A stretch of DNA of 64,000 nucleotides, taken from contig AGAU01000041.1 of NCBI GenBank assembly GCA_000224765.2, positions 1 to 64,000 on the forward strand, in the 5' to 3' direction. This stretch comes from SAR324 cluster bacterium JCVI-SC AAA005. GTDB taxonomy: Bacteria; SAR324; NAC60-12. How positions within the stretch are numbered: position 1 is the first letter of the stretch; every line of letters starts with the position of its first letter. The position numbers and the translations under genes were made by a program. Below are positions 49,034-59,628 of the stretch, piece after piece. The notes beneath the pieces are model-generated. The model was not told the origin of the DNA. It searched no databases and worked only from the letters and a program-made list of their open reading frames with translations.

Positions 49034-50212
49034 ATGAAAAGTCCCAGAATTCTAGAAATCGAATTTATACTCTTTGAGGTCAGCATTCCCAATATTGCTG
49101 CCGATCCTTCAGGATTTGGAGTTTGGTACGAGCCTGGGGCTCGTACTCCCCAAAAACGGTTTGGTGTTCGAATTTTTACGGATGCGGGGGTAGTCGGAGA
49201 GTATGTCCCTCCAAGGTCGCGTGCCACAGTGTTGATGTCTGCAGGAGTTGCCTTGGCTCACGCCCTCCTAAACAAACCAGCTTTTGAACGGGAGAGACAT
49301 TATCAAACAATGCGGAGACTCACCAAACATGTTGGAGAAGCTGGTATTGGGGCTTTGGACATTGCACTTTGGGACCTGGCTGGCAAATGTTGTGGTCTCT
49401 CGATTGCCCAAATGCTGGGAGGTCATCGATGGCAATTGCCTGCTTATGCGAGCACAATCCATGGAGATGAGCAACAAGATGGTCTGAGTCACCCAGAAGC
49501 CTATGCTGATTTTGCAGAAAGCTGTTTGGAACTGGGCTATCTAGGCTTTAAGATGCACGGTTGGAAAGAAGGAGATCCGAAAAGAGAGTCGGTTATGATT
49601 CGGGCAGTAGCAGAGCGAGTTGATGGAAAAATGGAAGTTATGTATGACGCCTCATGCCATCTGAAAACTCTAACTGATGCAATTCGTGTCGGTCGGGTTT
49701 GTGATGATTATGGCCTACTTTGGTATGAAGATCCCTATGCAGATGGAGGTCTGAGCTTTTCTGGTCACAAGCTTCTAAAGGAAAAGGTAAAGACTCCCAT
49801 CATGATTGGCGAGCATGTTCGCACTTTAGAGACACACACAGATTTGATGATATCAGGTGCGACAGATTTTGGTCGGGTTGATCCTGATTATGATGGAGGC
49901 ATCACAGGTTGTTACAAGGCAGCGATTGCTTCTGAAGCAATGGGAATTGATGTTGAAGTTCATTCTTGTGGTCCTGCAATGCGCCAACTGATGGCTGCTC
50001 TCTCACGCAGTAACTACTATGAAGTCAATCTGGTCCATCCTGCTGCCCCAAACCCTTGGCAACTGCCAATTTATTCCAATGGGTACTCAGATGAGTTGGA
50101 CTGTATCAATTCCGATGGGATGGTTGAGGTTCCCCAATCTCCAGGTTTGGGTGTGGAATATGACTGGGATCTGATTGAAAAAACAAAAATAGAGCGTGTT
50201 GTTGTAAAGTGA
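49034..50212 (+). CDS. Mandelate racemase/enolase superfamily protein
   Basis: GIGALDIALWDLAGKCCGLSIAQMLGG, GFKMHGWKEGD, MYDASC, YEDPYADGG. Confidence 0.9.
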   Translation: MKSPRILEIEFILFEVSIPNIAADPSGFGVWYEPGARTPQKRFGVRIFTDAGVVGEYVPPRSRATVLMSAGVALAHALLNKPAFERERHYQTMRRLTKHVGEAGIGALDIALWDLAGKCCGLSIAQMLGGHRWQLPAYASTIHGDEQQDGLSHPEAYADFAESCLELGYLGFKMHGWKEGDPKRESVMIRAVAERVDGKMEVMYDASCHLKTLTDAIRVGRVCDDYGLLWYEDPYADGGLSFSGHKLLKEKVKTPIMIGEHVRTLETHTDLMISGATDFGRVDPDYDGGITGCYKAAIASEAMGIDVEVHSCGPAMRQLMAALSRSNYYEVNLVHPAAPNPWQLPIYSNGYSDELDCINSDGMVEVPQSPGLGVEYDWDLIEKTKIERVVVK

Positions 50213-50227
50213 GTGTGATGTTGAAGT

Positions 50228-51328
50228 TCATAGATCATCATAGTGAATCTCCAGGCCAAATCCTGGTCCGTCTGGCGGACGAACGAGTCCACCTTTGTCT
50301 GGCTTAAAGGCTTCTGGTGGGCATTTATCGAAAAGCCACTGATGAAACATGTGGTATTCCACTGAGTCAAGGTTTGGGAGGCTTGCTGCCAAGTGCAGGC
50401 TTGCGGCGAGAAGAATCCCTGTAGAGGAAGCGTGAAGGGTGCAGGGAAGATGAAACGCTGCAGCAAGATCTGCGATCCTCCGTCCCTCGGAGATACCTCC
50501 ACAGGCTGCAATGTCAAATTGTACAAACTCGACTGCTCGTTGAGTGATCAACTCACGAAATCGGTCAATGCCCGTCTCAGTCTCGTTCCCACAGACAGGA
50601 ATTGGGCTCAAGGCGTTGACCTTTGCTTGGCCACCCACATCATCTGGTGAAACAGGGGCTTCCAGCCAGTAGATTTCATGTGGCTCAAAAGCATGCGCCA
50701 TCTTAAGGGCTTTTGGAACATTCAGACTGTAGTTGGCATCAACCATTAGACGAGCTTTTGTTCCAATAGCGTCTCTCACTGACTTAACGCGCTGTACATC
50801 GTCTTCCAAAGGAACTCCCCCAACCTTCATCTTTATATCAGTAAATCCCTGCGCCAGGTAGCCTTGCATTTCTTCAGCAAGAACCTTTTCATCTTTGTCT
50901 TTCCCGTATAAACCAGCACTGGCATAGCAAGGGACCTGATCTGTGAAGGCTCCCAGGAGCTGGTAAACTGGTGCCTGCAAGGCTTTTCCAACTAAATCCC
51001 ACAGAGCGAGATCTACCGCACTGAGAGCAATCGAGAGAATTCCTCTTCGTGCATTCAAGGCAGTTGTTTTCCAAACTTCTGCAAAGATCTTCGTTTGATA
51101 ACGAGGGTCTTGTCCAATCAATCTTGGGCCAACATCATCTTCAATGGTTTGTATCAAAGCCTTTGGAGATGCCCCGGGGGTCCAGCCTTCACCAATTCCA
51201 ACCAGACCGTTATCCGTTTCGATAAAAACTAGGACAATGTCTTTCTTTGCCCAGCGTTGCTGAGAATTCCAAAAGCGGTCATCCAATTCAAAAGCCAGAT
51301 GTTTCGTCACAACTCGTTGTATTTTCAT
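50228..51328 (-). CDS. Mandelate racemase/muconate lactonizing enzyme family protein
   Basis: AVDLALWDLVGKALQAPVYQLLGA, TDIKMKVGG (KxK), LMVDANYSLN, FVQFDIAACGGISEGRRIADLA. Confidence 0.92.
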   Translation of the reverse strand: MKIQRVVTKHLAFELDDRFWNSQQRWAKKDIVLVFIETDNGLVGIGEGWTPGASPKALIQTIEDDVGPRLIGQDPRYQTKIFAEVWKTTALNARRGILSIALSAVDLALWDLVGKALQAPVYQLLGAFTDQVPCYASAGLYGKDKDEKVLAEEMQGYLAQGFTDIKMKVGGVPLEDDVQRVKSVRDAIGTKARLMVDANYSLNVPKALKMAHAFEPHEIYWLEAPVSPDDVGGQAKVNALSPIPVCGNETETGIDRFRELITQRAVEFVQFDIAACGGISEGRRIADLAAAFHLPCTLHASSTGILLAASLHLAASLPNLDSVEYHMFHQWLFDKCPPEAFKPDKGGLVRPPDGPGFGLEIHYDDL

Positions 51329-51377
51329 ATTATCTGTCTATAATTCGGTTTTTCCAAAATTTTAGCAAGATCATGAA

Positions 51378-52841
51378 ATGAAGAAAGATTTACCAAACAT
51401 ACTGTGGTACTGCACAGATCAGCAACGCTACGATACGATTGGTGCCTTGAACAATCCTCACGTGATCACACCAAACATTGATCGCTTGGTTCATCGGGGT
51501 ACAGCTTTCACTAAGAACTATTGCCAGTCCCCCATTTGTACTCCCAGTCGTGCGAGCTTCCTAACGGGTTGTTATCCAAATGCGATACGAGCCCCGCGTA
51601 ATGGAAATTTTACCTACGCAGATCAATACCCACTAATATCAAAAGTTCTCAGTGATCATGGGTATGATTGCGGCCTAGTGGGTAAACTTCACCTAGCAAG
51701 TTGTTTCCAACGGGTGGAGCCAAGAGTCGATGACGGATACCGTTTCTTCAAGTGGAGTCATGCACCTCGTGATGATTGGCAAGGAGAACATGACTATGCC
51801 GATTGGGTCCACCAAAAAGGGGGTATGCTAAAAAAGTTGGTGAAGGATATTCAGGGAATTCCAGTAGAGTATCACCAGACAACCTGGGGAACCGACCGAG
51901 CCATTGATTTCATTCAGGAGAAGCGTCAAGGACCTTGGTTTTTAAACATCAATGTTTATGATCCTCATCCTCCCTTCAACCCGCCTCAGCAGTATCGTGA
52001 TCTCTTTAATCCCAAAAAGATGCCTGACCCTCTATTTCGTGAGTCAGATCTTGTCCAGCAGAAGATCCTGGAGTCAATCGACTTCCAATCAAAAGTTCGA
52101 CCCCCCGAGGACTTGGATATTTGTGATCCAATCTTACCAAGAACGCCAACCGCTGATAGCGTTCGGGGAGTAGGGCCATCACCTGGAGCCAAGGACGCTT
52201 GGACCCTCAAGGCTGCGTACTATGCGATGATTAAATTGATCGATGACCAATTCGGTCGTTTAGTGGATTACCTCGAAGCAACAGATCAACTGGAAAATAC
52301 CCTGATCATCTACGCTACAGATCATGGGGAATCTCTTGGAGACCATGGTCTGATTGAAAAGGGGTGCCGTTTTTTTGACGGGCTTGTACGTGTCCCATTG
52401 ATTTTTTCTTGGCCAGGGCAAGTAAAGAGCAATTTGCAAAGTGATGCGCTGGTAGAGCTAATGGACATTACCCCAACCTTGTTAGAGGTATGCGGAATTA
52501 CAAAACCCGTGTACATGCAGGGGAAATCTCTTTGGCCGATCATTTCTGGTTCGGCCAAACCAGATTTTCACAAGTCCCATATTCGTAGTGAATTCTTTGA
52601 CGCCCTCAATCAACCCTTTCATTCGCGAGCTACCATGCTAAGGGATGAACGCTACAAGCTTGTGGTGTATCATGGAACCGGTCTTGGAGAACTCTACGAC
52701 TTAGACCAGGATCCCGGGGAGTTTGACAACCTTTGGAACGACCGAGATCATTCAGAGATCAAACAACAAATAATCATCAAAAGTTTTGATGCCTCAATGA
52801 GGGCCATTGATCTGGGCCCAGAATGCATTGGCCCTATGTAG
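51378..52841 (+). CDS. Type I sulfatase
   Basis: NILWYCTDQQRYDTIGALNNPHVITPNIDRL; FGly motif CTPSRASFLTG; YATDHGESLGDHGLIEKG. Confidence 0.94.
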   Translation: MKKDLPNILWYCTDQQRYDTIGALNNPHVITPNIDRLVHRGTAFTKNYCQSPICTPSRASFLTGCYPNAIRAPRNGNFTYADQYPLISKVLSDHGYDCGLVGKLHLASCFQRVEPRVDDGYRFFKWSHAPRDDWQGEHDYADWVHQKGGMLKKLVKDIQGIPVEYHQTTWGTDRAIDFIQEKRQGPWFLNINVYDPHPPFNPPQQYRDLFNPKKMPDPLFRESDLVQQKILESIDFQSKVRPPEDLDICDPILPRTPTADSVRGVGPSPGAKDAWTLKAAYYAMIKLIDDQFGRLVDYLEATDQLENTLIIYATDHGESLGDHGLIEKGCRFFDGLVRVPLIFSWPGQVKSNLQSDALVELMDITPTLLEVCGITKPVYMQGKSLWPIISGSAKPDFHKSHIRSEFFDALNQPFHSRATMLRDERYKLVVYHGTGLGELYDLDQDPGEFDNLWNDRDHSEIKQQIIIKSFDASMRAIDLGPECIGPM

Positions 52842-52873
52842 TCAAAACTTCAGTTGCTCTGATATTTGGTAGA

Positions 52874-53584
52874 TCATATGTTTTGCTCGAAGAACCTTTC
52901 ACGAATGACATCTATATGATGCTGCATGGCTGTCATTGCTACATCCGGCATACGCATCGAAATGCCTTTCAAAATCTTTTCATGATCGCAAACCGTTCTT
53001 TGACGGTAATTCTCAGATCGTGTTTTTGAAAACCAACTGAAAAACATTTCTGCTTCTCTTAAGTTCCAGAGCCAATTAACCAAATTGGGTCCCAAGACAT
53101 TTCTGGATGATATGGCAATGGCTAGATGGAACTGCTGATCAAATTTCTCAAACTTGGCAGCATTCTTCTTGTGTTGATCCATTAAATCAAGTAACTCCTG
53201 CAATTTTATGATGTCCGTTTCCTCCGCATTCAGCGCAGCCTTGTAGGCCAGATGTCCCTCGATTAATCTCCTCATTTCCAGTTGATCTGAGGGACCTGGA
53301 TAATGCTGTAACTTTGGACTGTTTTCCACCTCACGGGCAGCTTCTGGCAACACATAAATTCCAGAACCAATGCGGATATCTACGTACCGCATCATCTCCA
53401 AAGCAATGAAAGCTTCGCGCAGAGTTGTACGACTGACGTTCATATTTTCAGCCAGTTCCCTCTCTGGGGGCAGCTTCTCACCAACAAGATACTCACCAAT
53501 CTGAATGGCTTCAATTAGTTGTCGAGTAATCTGGTTGTAGCGCCGAGTCGGAAGGGATTTTGGAATCTTCATTCCATTCATCAA
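52874..53584 (-). CDS. FadR/FCD subfamily GntR transcriptional regulator
   Basis: EYLVGEKLPPERELAENMNVSRTTLREAFIALEMMRYVDIRIGSGIYVLP; C-terminal FCD-like helical domain. Listed start is TTG; nearby ATG codons are equally plausible. Confidence 0.92.
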   Translation of the reverse strand: MMNGMKIPKSLPTRRYNQITRQLIEAIQIGEYLVGEKLPPERELAENMNVSRTTLREAFIALEMMRYVDIRIGSGIYVLPEAAREVENSPKLQHYPGPSDQLEMRRLIEGHLAYKAALNAEETDIIKLQELLDLMDQHKKNAAKFEKFDQQFHLAIAISSRNVLGPNLVNWLWNLREAEMFFSWFSKTRSENYRQRTVCDHEKILKGISMRMPDVAMTAMQHHIDVIRERFFEQNI

Positions 53585-55140
53585 TGCAGTCCAGAAGGTA
53601 CTAATGCTTCAGGGATTTGATCATTTGGCCTGGAGCGAATCATATCCTCAAATTCTTTTCTCAACTTCCTCTCTTGGTCAAATAAATTGGTGGTTTCATA
53701 AGGATCATTTTGTAGGTCGTAGAGTTCTCCGGCTCCTGAGTTCATCTCCATAGTCATCTTGTGGCGGGTTGTGCGAACAACCCGCAATTTGAGATCTAAA
53801 CCCCAATTTTGGGGATTGAGATCCCATTCCCCATAGGCAAAATCTCGAGTTGCTGATGGCTGATCAATTAATGCTTTTAGACTTTGGCCGTGATGAGCTT
53901 GCTGAGGACTGACTCCAGCCCAATCCAATGCAGAAGCAGCGATATCAGTATTTGAAACAGGTTCTTGTGAAATCTGCCCTGCAGGAATTCCTGGCCCCCT
54001 TAGGATCATCGCTACTCTGAGTAGTCCCTCATAGAACATCGGGCCCTTCAGCATCATCCCATGATCACCCAGCCAATCACCATGGTCTGAGGTAAACAGT
54101 ACTATGGTGTTCTCAGCTAATCCATTCTCATCCAATGCGTTGAGAATCCTGCCAACATTGTGATCAATCAATGAAATCATCCCGTAGTAGTTGGCGATGG
54201 TATGTCTGAGCTGAAACTCTGTGTCGTTGTAATTTCTAGCTCTACCATTGCGCTTCGGCAAACGATGGAGAGATTGTTCGTGATCATAGATGGCTACATC
54301 CAATTCTGGATCGACGGAGCGATCTTCCACATAGGCTTTGTGCCACCAGGGACGTTTGTGCAATTCTCTTGTTCGGAAGGGGGGCAAATCCACTTCTTCA
54401 GGATGGTGTAGTCGTGACCATGGTTCTGGGCAGTCAAAGGGCATGTGTGGGTCTGAGAAAGAAGCCCAGATACAGAAAGGCTTTTCCTCTTTACGTTTGC
54501 CCAGATAATTGATGACTCGGTCTCCTATCCAACTGGAATGATGCCATGCGACAGGCATTGCCGAGTTCCAGGTCTGTATGGCACCAACATCAGGTGGGAG
54601 CTTAGTGCCGTAGAGAGCAAGTTTTTGCTGGCCTTGGCCATCTCTCCGTAGCCAGCGTTCGTAGTGCAGACCTTTTGGGGCACTTGCCATCTCTTTCAGT
54701 TCATGACCAAGCACCAATAACTGGGCTTCTTCAAATCCCATATAGGGACCGTTCCACTCATCCGAAAAATTTGGAGAGCTTTGGTGGCACTCAGGAGTAC
54801 CTGTTGGAGAAAAAGTGTTGTAGGAAGAGAAATGAGCTTTGCCAATAAAAGCTGTGTGGTAGCCGTTTCGACCAAGCTGACCAGCAAAGCCCGAATCTCC
54901 AGCCCCTGAAGGAAGATCGATACCATTGTCTACCACTCCATGAGTGAGCGGGTATAAGCCTGTTAGCATACTTGCACGGGCTGGCTGACACATCGCACTT
55001 GGTGTGATGCAATGTTGAAATCGTGTGCCCTCTGCGGCTAATTGGTCGATATGAGGAGTCTTAACTTTACGTCCCTCAAATCCATAACAATCACCACGAT
55101 GCTGATCGGTTGTGATTATCAAAAGGTTTGGTCTGCTCAT
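53581..55140 (-). CDS. Type I sulfatase
   Basis: NLLIITTDQHRGDCYGFEGRKVKTPHIDQLA; FGly motif CQPARASMLTG; FTSDHGDWLGDHGMMLKG. Confidence 0.94.
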   Translation of the reverse strand: MSRPNLLIITTDQHRGDCYGFEGRKVKTPHIDQLAAEGTRFQHCITPSAMCQPARASMLTGLYPLTHGVVDNGIDLPSGAGDSGFAGQLGRNGYHTAFIGKAHFSSYNTFSPTGTPECHQSSPNFSDEWNGPYMGFEEAQLLVLGHELKEMASAPKGLHYERWLRRDGQGQQKLALYGTKLPPDVGAIQTWNSAMPVAWHHSSWIGDRVINYLGKRKEEKPFCIWASFSDPHMPFDCPEPWSRLHHPEEVDLPPFRTRELHKRPWWHKAYVEDRSVDPELDVAIYDHEQSLHRLPKRNGRARNYNDTEFQLRHTIANYYGMISLIDHNVGRILNALDENGLAENTIVLFTSDHGDWLGDHGMMLKGPMFYEGLLRVAMILRGPGIPAGQISQEPVSNTDIAASALDWAGVSPQQAHHGQSLKALIDQPSATRDFAYGEWDLNPQNWGLDLKLRVVRTTRHKMTMEMNSGAGELYDLQNDPYETTNLFDQERKLRKEFEDMIRSRPNDQIPEALVPSGLH

Positions 55141-55171
55141 AACTGCCTAGATAGTGAAGAGTGATGTATTG

Positions 55172-56500
55172 TTAGCACTGAACTTTTGTCAATAGTTTGC
55201 CGGATGAGTCGAATTTCAACGATTCTGTCGTCTCGTCATAGGAAGCAAGTACGCCTTTTGTCTGGGCTTCATGAAAAAGAGGTGTGGTCAGCAGCAATTC
55301 GTTGAGGTGGAGTGTGGAGCGAATCTGGGCCAATCGAACCAAGTTTAGTTCTGGCTGCCAACAAGTAGTGACTAGAGCCCTAATAACTTCCTGATCATTG
55401 GCAAGTACAATTGGTAAAAAAGCTTTTTCCAGGACTGTGGATGAAACTGCATTCATGTACATCGAATGGAGATCAAGTTGGTTGGCTGTGGGCTGCGGCA
55501 GGAAGTCCACCACACCTGTACCCATCCCATTTTTATTGGTTGCGTCTGTCATCCGCAGAGCAGCAATTTTATGGATAAAGGGTGATGCGGGATTCTCTAC
55601 ACCTCGAATATCTGTTCTGCCAGAAATGTGTGGATCCAGCCCTGCTCCGGAAATATCCTTGCCGAATTCCTCAACAATTAAGGCATCTAGCTGATCAAAA
55701 GGTAAACTGGGCATTAAGCTTTTGGCCTTGCGCAAAAGTCTTTTCTCTGTTTCAAAAAGAGCCTCTGGCTGCACAGGTTCTAGGTGGCAAATCTCCCTGT
55801 TGGCATTCTCTATCAAGGCGATTCCTGCCTTGATTGGTACAGACTGGATCGCTTTCTCAGCAAGCTTCGGTAAGATTTCCTGTAATCCTTTAGGCCCAAA
55901 CCTGTGAACAGATCGTGCCCCTTCGGCCTTCCCTAGACCAACTGCAATCAGCTTGATCAACCCACTTTCAATTTCCCTGGGAAAGCTCGTGTGGGCTTTG
56001 ACCCTATTAATAAGTACTATCCCTGCCGCTCCAGCAGCGTGTGCATCCATGTGACAATGGATTCCCTCAGCAATCAGCCCAAAGTCTACTGTTTTCATGG
56101 AAGAACGGATTTCACACCCCATGCTCACGTCATCAATTCCCAACTTTTTCAGTACTTCCTGCTGCCCTTGGCCTGTACCTCCTCCATGACTACCCATAGC
56201 TGGAATAATGAATGGCTTAAGGTCCATTTCCTTTAACCCACTCACCACAGTTCGGGTGATCTTATCAATCTTGGCAATTCCTCGACTCCCTACGGCAATG
56301 GCAACTTTAGATCCTTTTGGGATTTGCTGGAGGTGCCGAAAGCTACTCAGAGCATTAGCTACCGTTTTCTCAAGATTCTGTAGGGCAGGAGCTTCAGGAT
56401 GTTTGATCCTAACTCGATGAAGCGGTGGCAATATAACCCTGGCTAAGTGAGGAAACTTGATTGCAGGAAAAGATGGGGACTGAGATTGGGTAGCTATCAT
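55172..56500 (-). CDS. Lactate racemase (LarA)-domain, nickel-pincer-isomerase-like protein
   Basis: VAIAVGSRGIAKIDKITRTVVSGLKEM...FIIPAMGSHGGGTGQGQQEVL resembles the Lar_N region; INRVKAHTSF. Confidence 0.78.
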   Translation of the reverse strand: MIATQSQSPSFPAIKFPHLARVILPPLHRVRIKHPEAPALQNLEKTVANALSSFRHLQQIPKGSKVAIAVGSRGIAKIDKITRTVVSGLKEMDLKPFIIPAMGSHGGGTGQGQQEVLKKLGIDDVSMGCEIRSSMKTVDFGLIAEGIHCHMDAHAAGAAGIVLINRVKAHTSFPREIESGLIKLIAVGLGKAEGARSVHRFGPKGLQEILPKLAEKAIQSVPIKAGIALIENANREICHLEPVQPEALFETEKRLLRKAKSLMPSLPFDQLDALIVEEFGKDISGAGLDPHISGRTDIRGVENPASPFIHKIAALRMTDATNKNGMGTGVVDFLPQPTANQLDLHSMYMNAVSSTVLEKAFLPIVLANDQEVIRALVTTCWQPELNLVRLAQIRSTLHLNELLLTTPLFHEAQTKGVLASYDETTESLKFDSSGKLLTKVQC

Positions 56501-56525
56501 TTTCTTTTATATCCTTCACGAAGAA

Positions 56526-58022
56526 TCATTTACGTGATAAACGGCGCTTTCGCATCCAATCACCGACAATCGGCCAAAGAAGAAGGATGACAGCAAGTAT
56601 GGTAAAGAGAAGGGGGAGTGGACGAGTAAAGATTGGGCTGAAATCACCTGCAGTCATCATCAAGCCACTACGGAGTTTTTCTTCAGCGAGCGGTGCGAGA
56701 ACAAAACCGATCACAAACGGACCCAAAGGAATCTTAGCGCATTCCATTAGGAAGCCCATCACTCCGAAGATTAGCATCACCCAGACATCAAACATGGTGT
56801 TGTTAAGGGCAAAAGAACCGATGACACAGAATACCATGACAACGGGTAATACAAAGCTTCTCGGCAAATACATCAATCCAGCAATGTACTTTACAGAACT
56901 TGTCATTAGCAGCCACATCAGCACATTTGCCAATAGGCAGGCTGCAATCATTCCCCAGACAATATCAGCGTTTGTTAGAAATAGAGTTGGCCCAGGTTGA
57001 ATCGAATGAATCATCAAGGCGCCAATTAGGATTGCATCAATAACACTACCCGGAATGCCCATGGCGATCAGAGGGATCAAGGCCCCACCTACCGTTGCAT
57101 TGTTTGCTGCCTCAGAAGCAACAATTCCTTCTTCCGAACCTGTCCCAAATTTTTCTGGAGTTTTCGACATATTCTTGGCTGCTGTATAGGCAATTACAGA
57201 ACCAATAGAAGCCCCAATCCCAGGGAGGATTCCTACCCATGTTCCAATCAAGGATGAGCGAATCAGGTTGACACCCTGATGTATGAAATCCCTGACACTC
57301 ATCAGCATTCCCTTGCTGCTCATCGCTATCCGTTCAGGAACTTGGCCGATGTCGAGGGCATCCTTAATGATCTGGCTCACGGCGAAGACCCCGATTAAAA
57401 CGGGTAGTAGTTTTAGCCCTCCATTTAACATGTACCAATCAAAGGTAAGGCGTGGCATTCCTGTAGCGGGATCCACTCCAGGCATCGAAATCAGCATTCC
57501 CAGAAGTCCCGATATCAATCCCTTAGCCAAAGAACCTTCACTGACTGAGGCAATCAGGACCATTGCCATCATTATCAAAGTGAAATATTCGAAGGGACCA
57601 AATTTTGTTGCGAAAACAGATAACGGTTTAGTGATGGTAGCTAGGGTGATCCAAGCGATTAATCCACCAACGAATGAGGCGGTAATGCCTAGTCCCAAAG
57701 CACGACCTGGTCTGCCGTTCCTAGCCATCGGATAGCCATCAAATGTAGTCATCACCGCAGCCGGGGTGCCTGGCATTCTAAGGAGTGTCGCCGTAATTAA
57801 TCCTCCACTGATTGCTCCCACATACATTGCTACTAGTAGAACGATAGCGTTGAATGGGTCCATGTAGAAAGTCAACGGGAGTGTCAGCGCAATCAACATC
57901 GCCCCAGTCATTCCAGGGATTGCCCCAACTAATATTCCCAGTGAGGTTCCAATGAAGAGCAAGAAAAAAGGCCAAGGAGTCAAAATCTGACCGGCTGCAG
58001 CAAACAAAAGTTCAAGATCCAT
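56526..58022 (-). CDS. Tripartite tricarboxylate transporter large permease (TctA family)
   Basis: GTSLGILVGAIPGMTGAMLIALTLPLTFYMDPFNAIVLL; LIPLIAMGIPGS. Confidence 0.95.
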   Translation of the reverse strand: MDLELLFAAAGQILTPWPFFLLFIGTSLGILVGAIPGMTGAMLIALTLPLTFYMDPFNAIVLLVAMYVGAISGGLITATLLRMPGTPAAVMTTFDGYPMARNGRPGRALGLGITASFVGGLIAWITLATITKPLSVFATKFGPFEYFTLIMMAMVLIASVSEGSLAKGLISGLLGMLISMPGVDPATGMPRLTFDWYMLNGGLKLLPVLIGVFAVSQIIKDALDIGQVPERIAMSSKGMLMSVRDFIHQGVNLIRSSLIGTWVGILPGIGASIGSVIAYTAAKNMSKTPEKFGTGSEEGIVASEAANNATVGGALIPLIAMGIPGSVIDAILIGALMIHSIQPGPTLFLTNADIVWGMIAACLLANVLMWLLMTSSVKYIAGLMYLPRSFVLPVVMVFCVIGSFALNNTMFDVWVMLIFGVMGFLMECAKIPLGPFVIGFVLAPLAEEKLRSGLMMTAGDFSPIFTRPLPLLFTILAVILLLWPIVGDWMRKRRLSRK

Positions 58023-58031
58023 TGCGAATCG

Positions 58032-58499
58032 TCAGGTTGGGAGGTCGACGAAGAAAACCTCTGTGAAGAGGTATTCACTAGCAAAGCTAATCACGATTGC
58101 CGTGATTAGAGCAGGAAAGAATTTTTTCTTCTCAAATCTTTCAAGACCCCAAATCGTGATGACTAGAAAGAGGGTTGTCATCCAAGCGAAAGGCATCAGT
58201 CTAAAATGAAGCACCAGACTGTAAATTACAGTTGCTAGCGAAATAATAAGACCTGCACGTATGGAAGGTTGTTCTTTGGTTCCTTCATTTTCTGAAAGCT
58301 GAACTGGTTTTCTCAGAGCATTCAAGATCACCAGTCCTGCACAGAGAATCACAATGAAAGCAGTCGCTTGTGGGACAGGTCCTGAACCCAAAGGCTCGAA
58401 AGATCCTGGTGGTAGATCCCATGATTCCCAAAGAAAAACCAAGCAGATCAGGATCACCAGCAAAGAAACCCAAACCTCGAACCGCTTAAGGAGATTCAT
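58032..58499 (-). CDS. Tripartite tricarboxylate transporter small permease (TctB family)
   Basis: Four-TM small protein between TctA- and TctC-like genes; PPGSFEPLGSGPVPQATA. Confidence 0.88.
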   Translation of the reverse strand: MNLLKRFEVWVSLLVILICLVFLWESWDLPPGSFEPLGSGPVPQATAFIVILCAGLVILNALRKPVQLSENEGTKEQPSIRAGLIISLATVIYSLVLHFRLMPFAWMTTLFLVITIWGLERFEKKKFFPALITAIVISFASEYLFTEVFFVDLPT

Positions 58500-58563
58500 A
58501 TTGATATCTCTAAATCGTCATGAAACGCACCACCTCAAACATAATGAGAGTGGTGAGCTCCAC

Positions 58564-59535
58564 TTATTTTTTTGAAGCTAGCTTGGCTACAGGCTCAATT
58601 GCGGTCCAGGTATTCTGCAGATCCTGCTGAAGATCGTTGCCACCTAAAAATAGATTGGCAAAGCCTTTACTATCTAGGAACTTCTGATAGCGATCAGTTG
58701 ATGTAGAAGCTTGAAGAGCATTTGCAAAACCTTCGATGGCTGCCTGTGTAGTCCCCTTAGGAGCAAACCACCAAGATTTGATACAGAACTCCATATCATA
58801 ACCCAACTCCTTCATGGTCGGGAGTTGCGAGAGTTGTTCGAATCTTTCAGACCCTGTGTAAGCGAGTGGTTTGATCTGGGCTTCCGGATTTTCTGAACCA
58901 TCTGGCATTCTGGTGAATTTGACAACCTCAGCTCCAGATAGAACAGTTGCGTTGGTTTGAGCTCCAGTCAAAGCGGTGTAGTTGGCTGTTCCCCCACCGA
59001 TCTGTACAAAGCGGAACTTGGCACCTGGAGCTAATTCTTGAAGCATGACTCCTGCTAGGTGGTTGATAGCCCCTAGATTTGCTCCAAAAATAAGGGTGTC
59101 TGGGTTCGATTTTGCTGCCCCTAGAAGATCTTGCACTGAGTTGATATCGGAATCTTTCCTAACCATAGGAAAAAGACAGAATTCTCCAGTTGCGGCTACA
59201 GGTTCAAAATCTCTCCACCCAAAATTGAGAGCACCGCTTCCCTCTCCACCCATCAATGCAATGTGAATCAAAAGAAATGTGTGGCCATCAGGATTGGCTT
59301 CCATCACTTGTCGAGAGCCAATTGAATAGTGGCCTCCCACATTGACAATCGTGACGGGTTGGGAAAGGAGGTTGTTCTCCTGCATGGCAGCTTGGAAAAC
59401 TCGGGCTGTTTGGTCAGAGGTTCCCCCTGCCTTGAAAGGAACAATCACCTTAATTGGTTTTTCTGGCCAAGCTCCCCAGACGGGAGTGGTCAAAAGGCTT
59501 AAGCCAACGAATAGTGAGATCAAAATACGGGACAT
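58564..59535 (-). CDS. Tripartite tricarboxylate transporter substrate-binding protein (TctC/Bug family)
   Basis: Signal peptide, then WPEKPIKVIVPFKAGGTSDQTARVF. Confidence 0.95.
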   Translation of the reverse strand: MSRILISLFVGLSLLTTPVWGAWPEKPIKVIVPFKAGGTSDQTARVFQAAMQENNLLSQPVTIVNVGGHYSIGSRQVMEANPDGHTFLLIHIALMGGEGSGALNFGWRDFEPVAATGEFCLFPMVRKDSDINSVQDLLGAAKSNPDTLIFGANLGAINHLAGVMLQELAPGAKFRFVQIGGGTANYTALTGAQTNATVLSGAEVVKFTRMPDGSENPEAQIKPLAYTGSERFEQLSQLPTMKELGYDMEFCIKSWWFAPKGTTQAAIEGFANALQASTSTDRYQKFLDSKGFANLFLGGNDLQQDLQNTWTAIEPVAKLASKK

Positions 59536-59628
59536 GCTTGTTCTACCAGTAAAGGATTAGCAATCATCCGGACCTTGAATCCTGATGGAATAACTCTCCC
59601 ATCTCCAAAAACCCGGCTGTAGTAAATT

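Noticed and set aside
57283-57735. 150-aa plus-strand ORF (also 56587-57000)
   Set aside because: Antisense to TctA, which has strong TM and family motifs.
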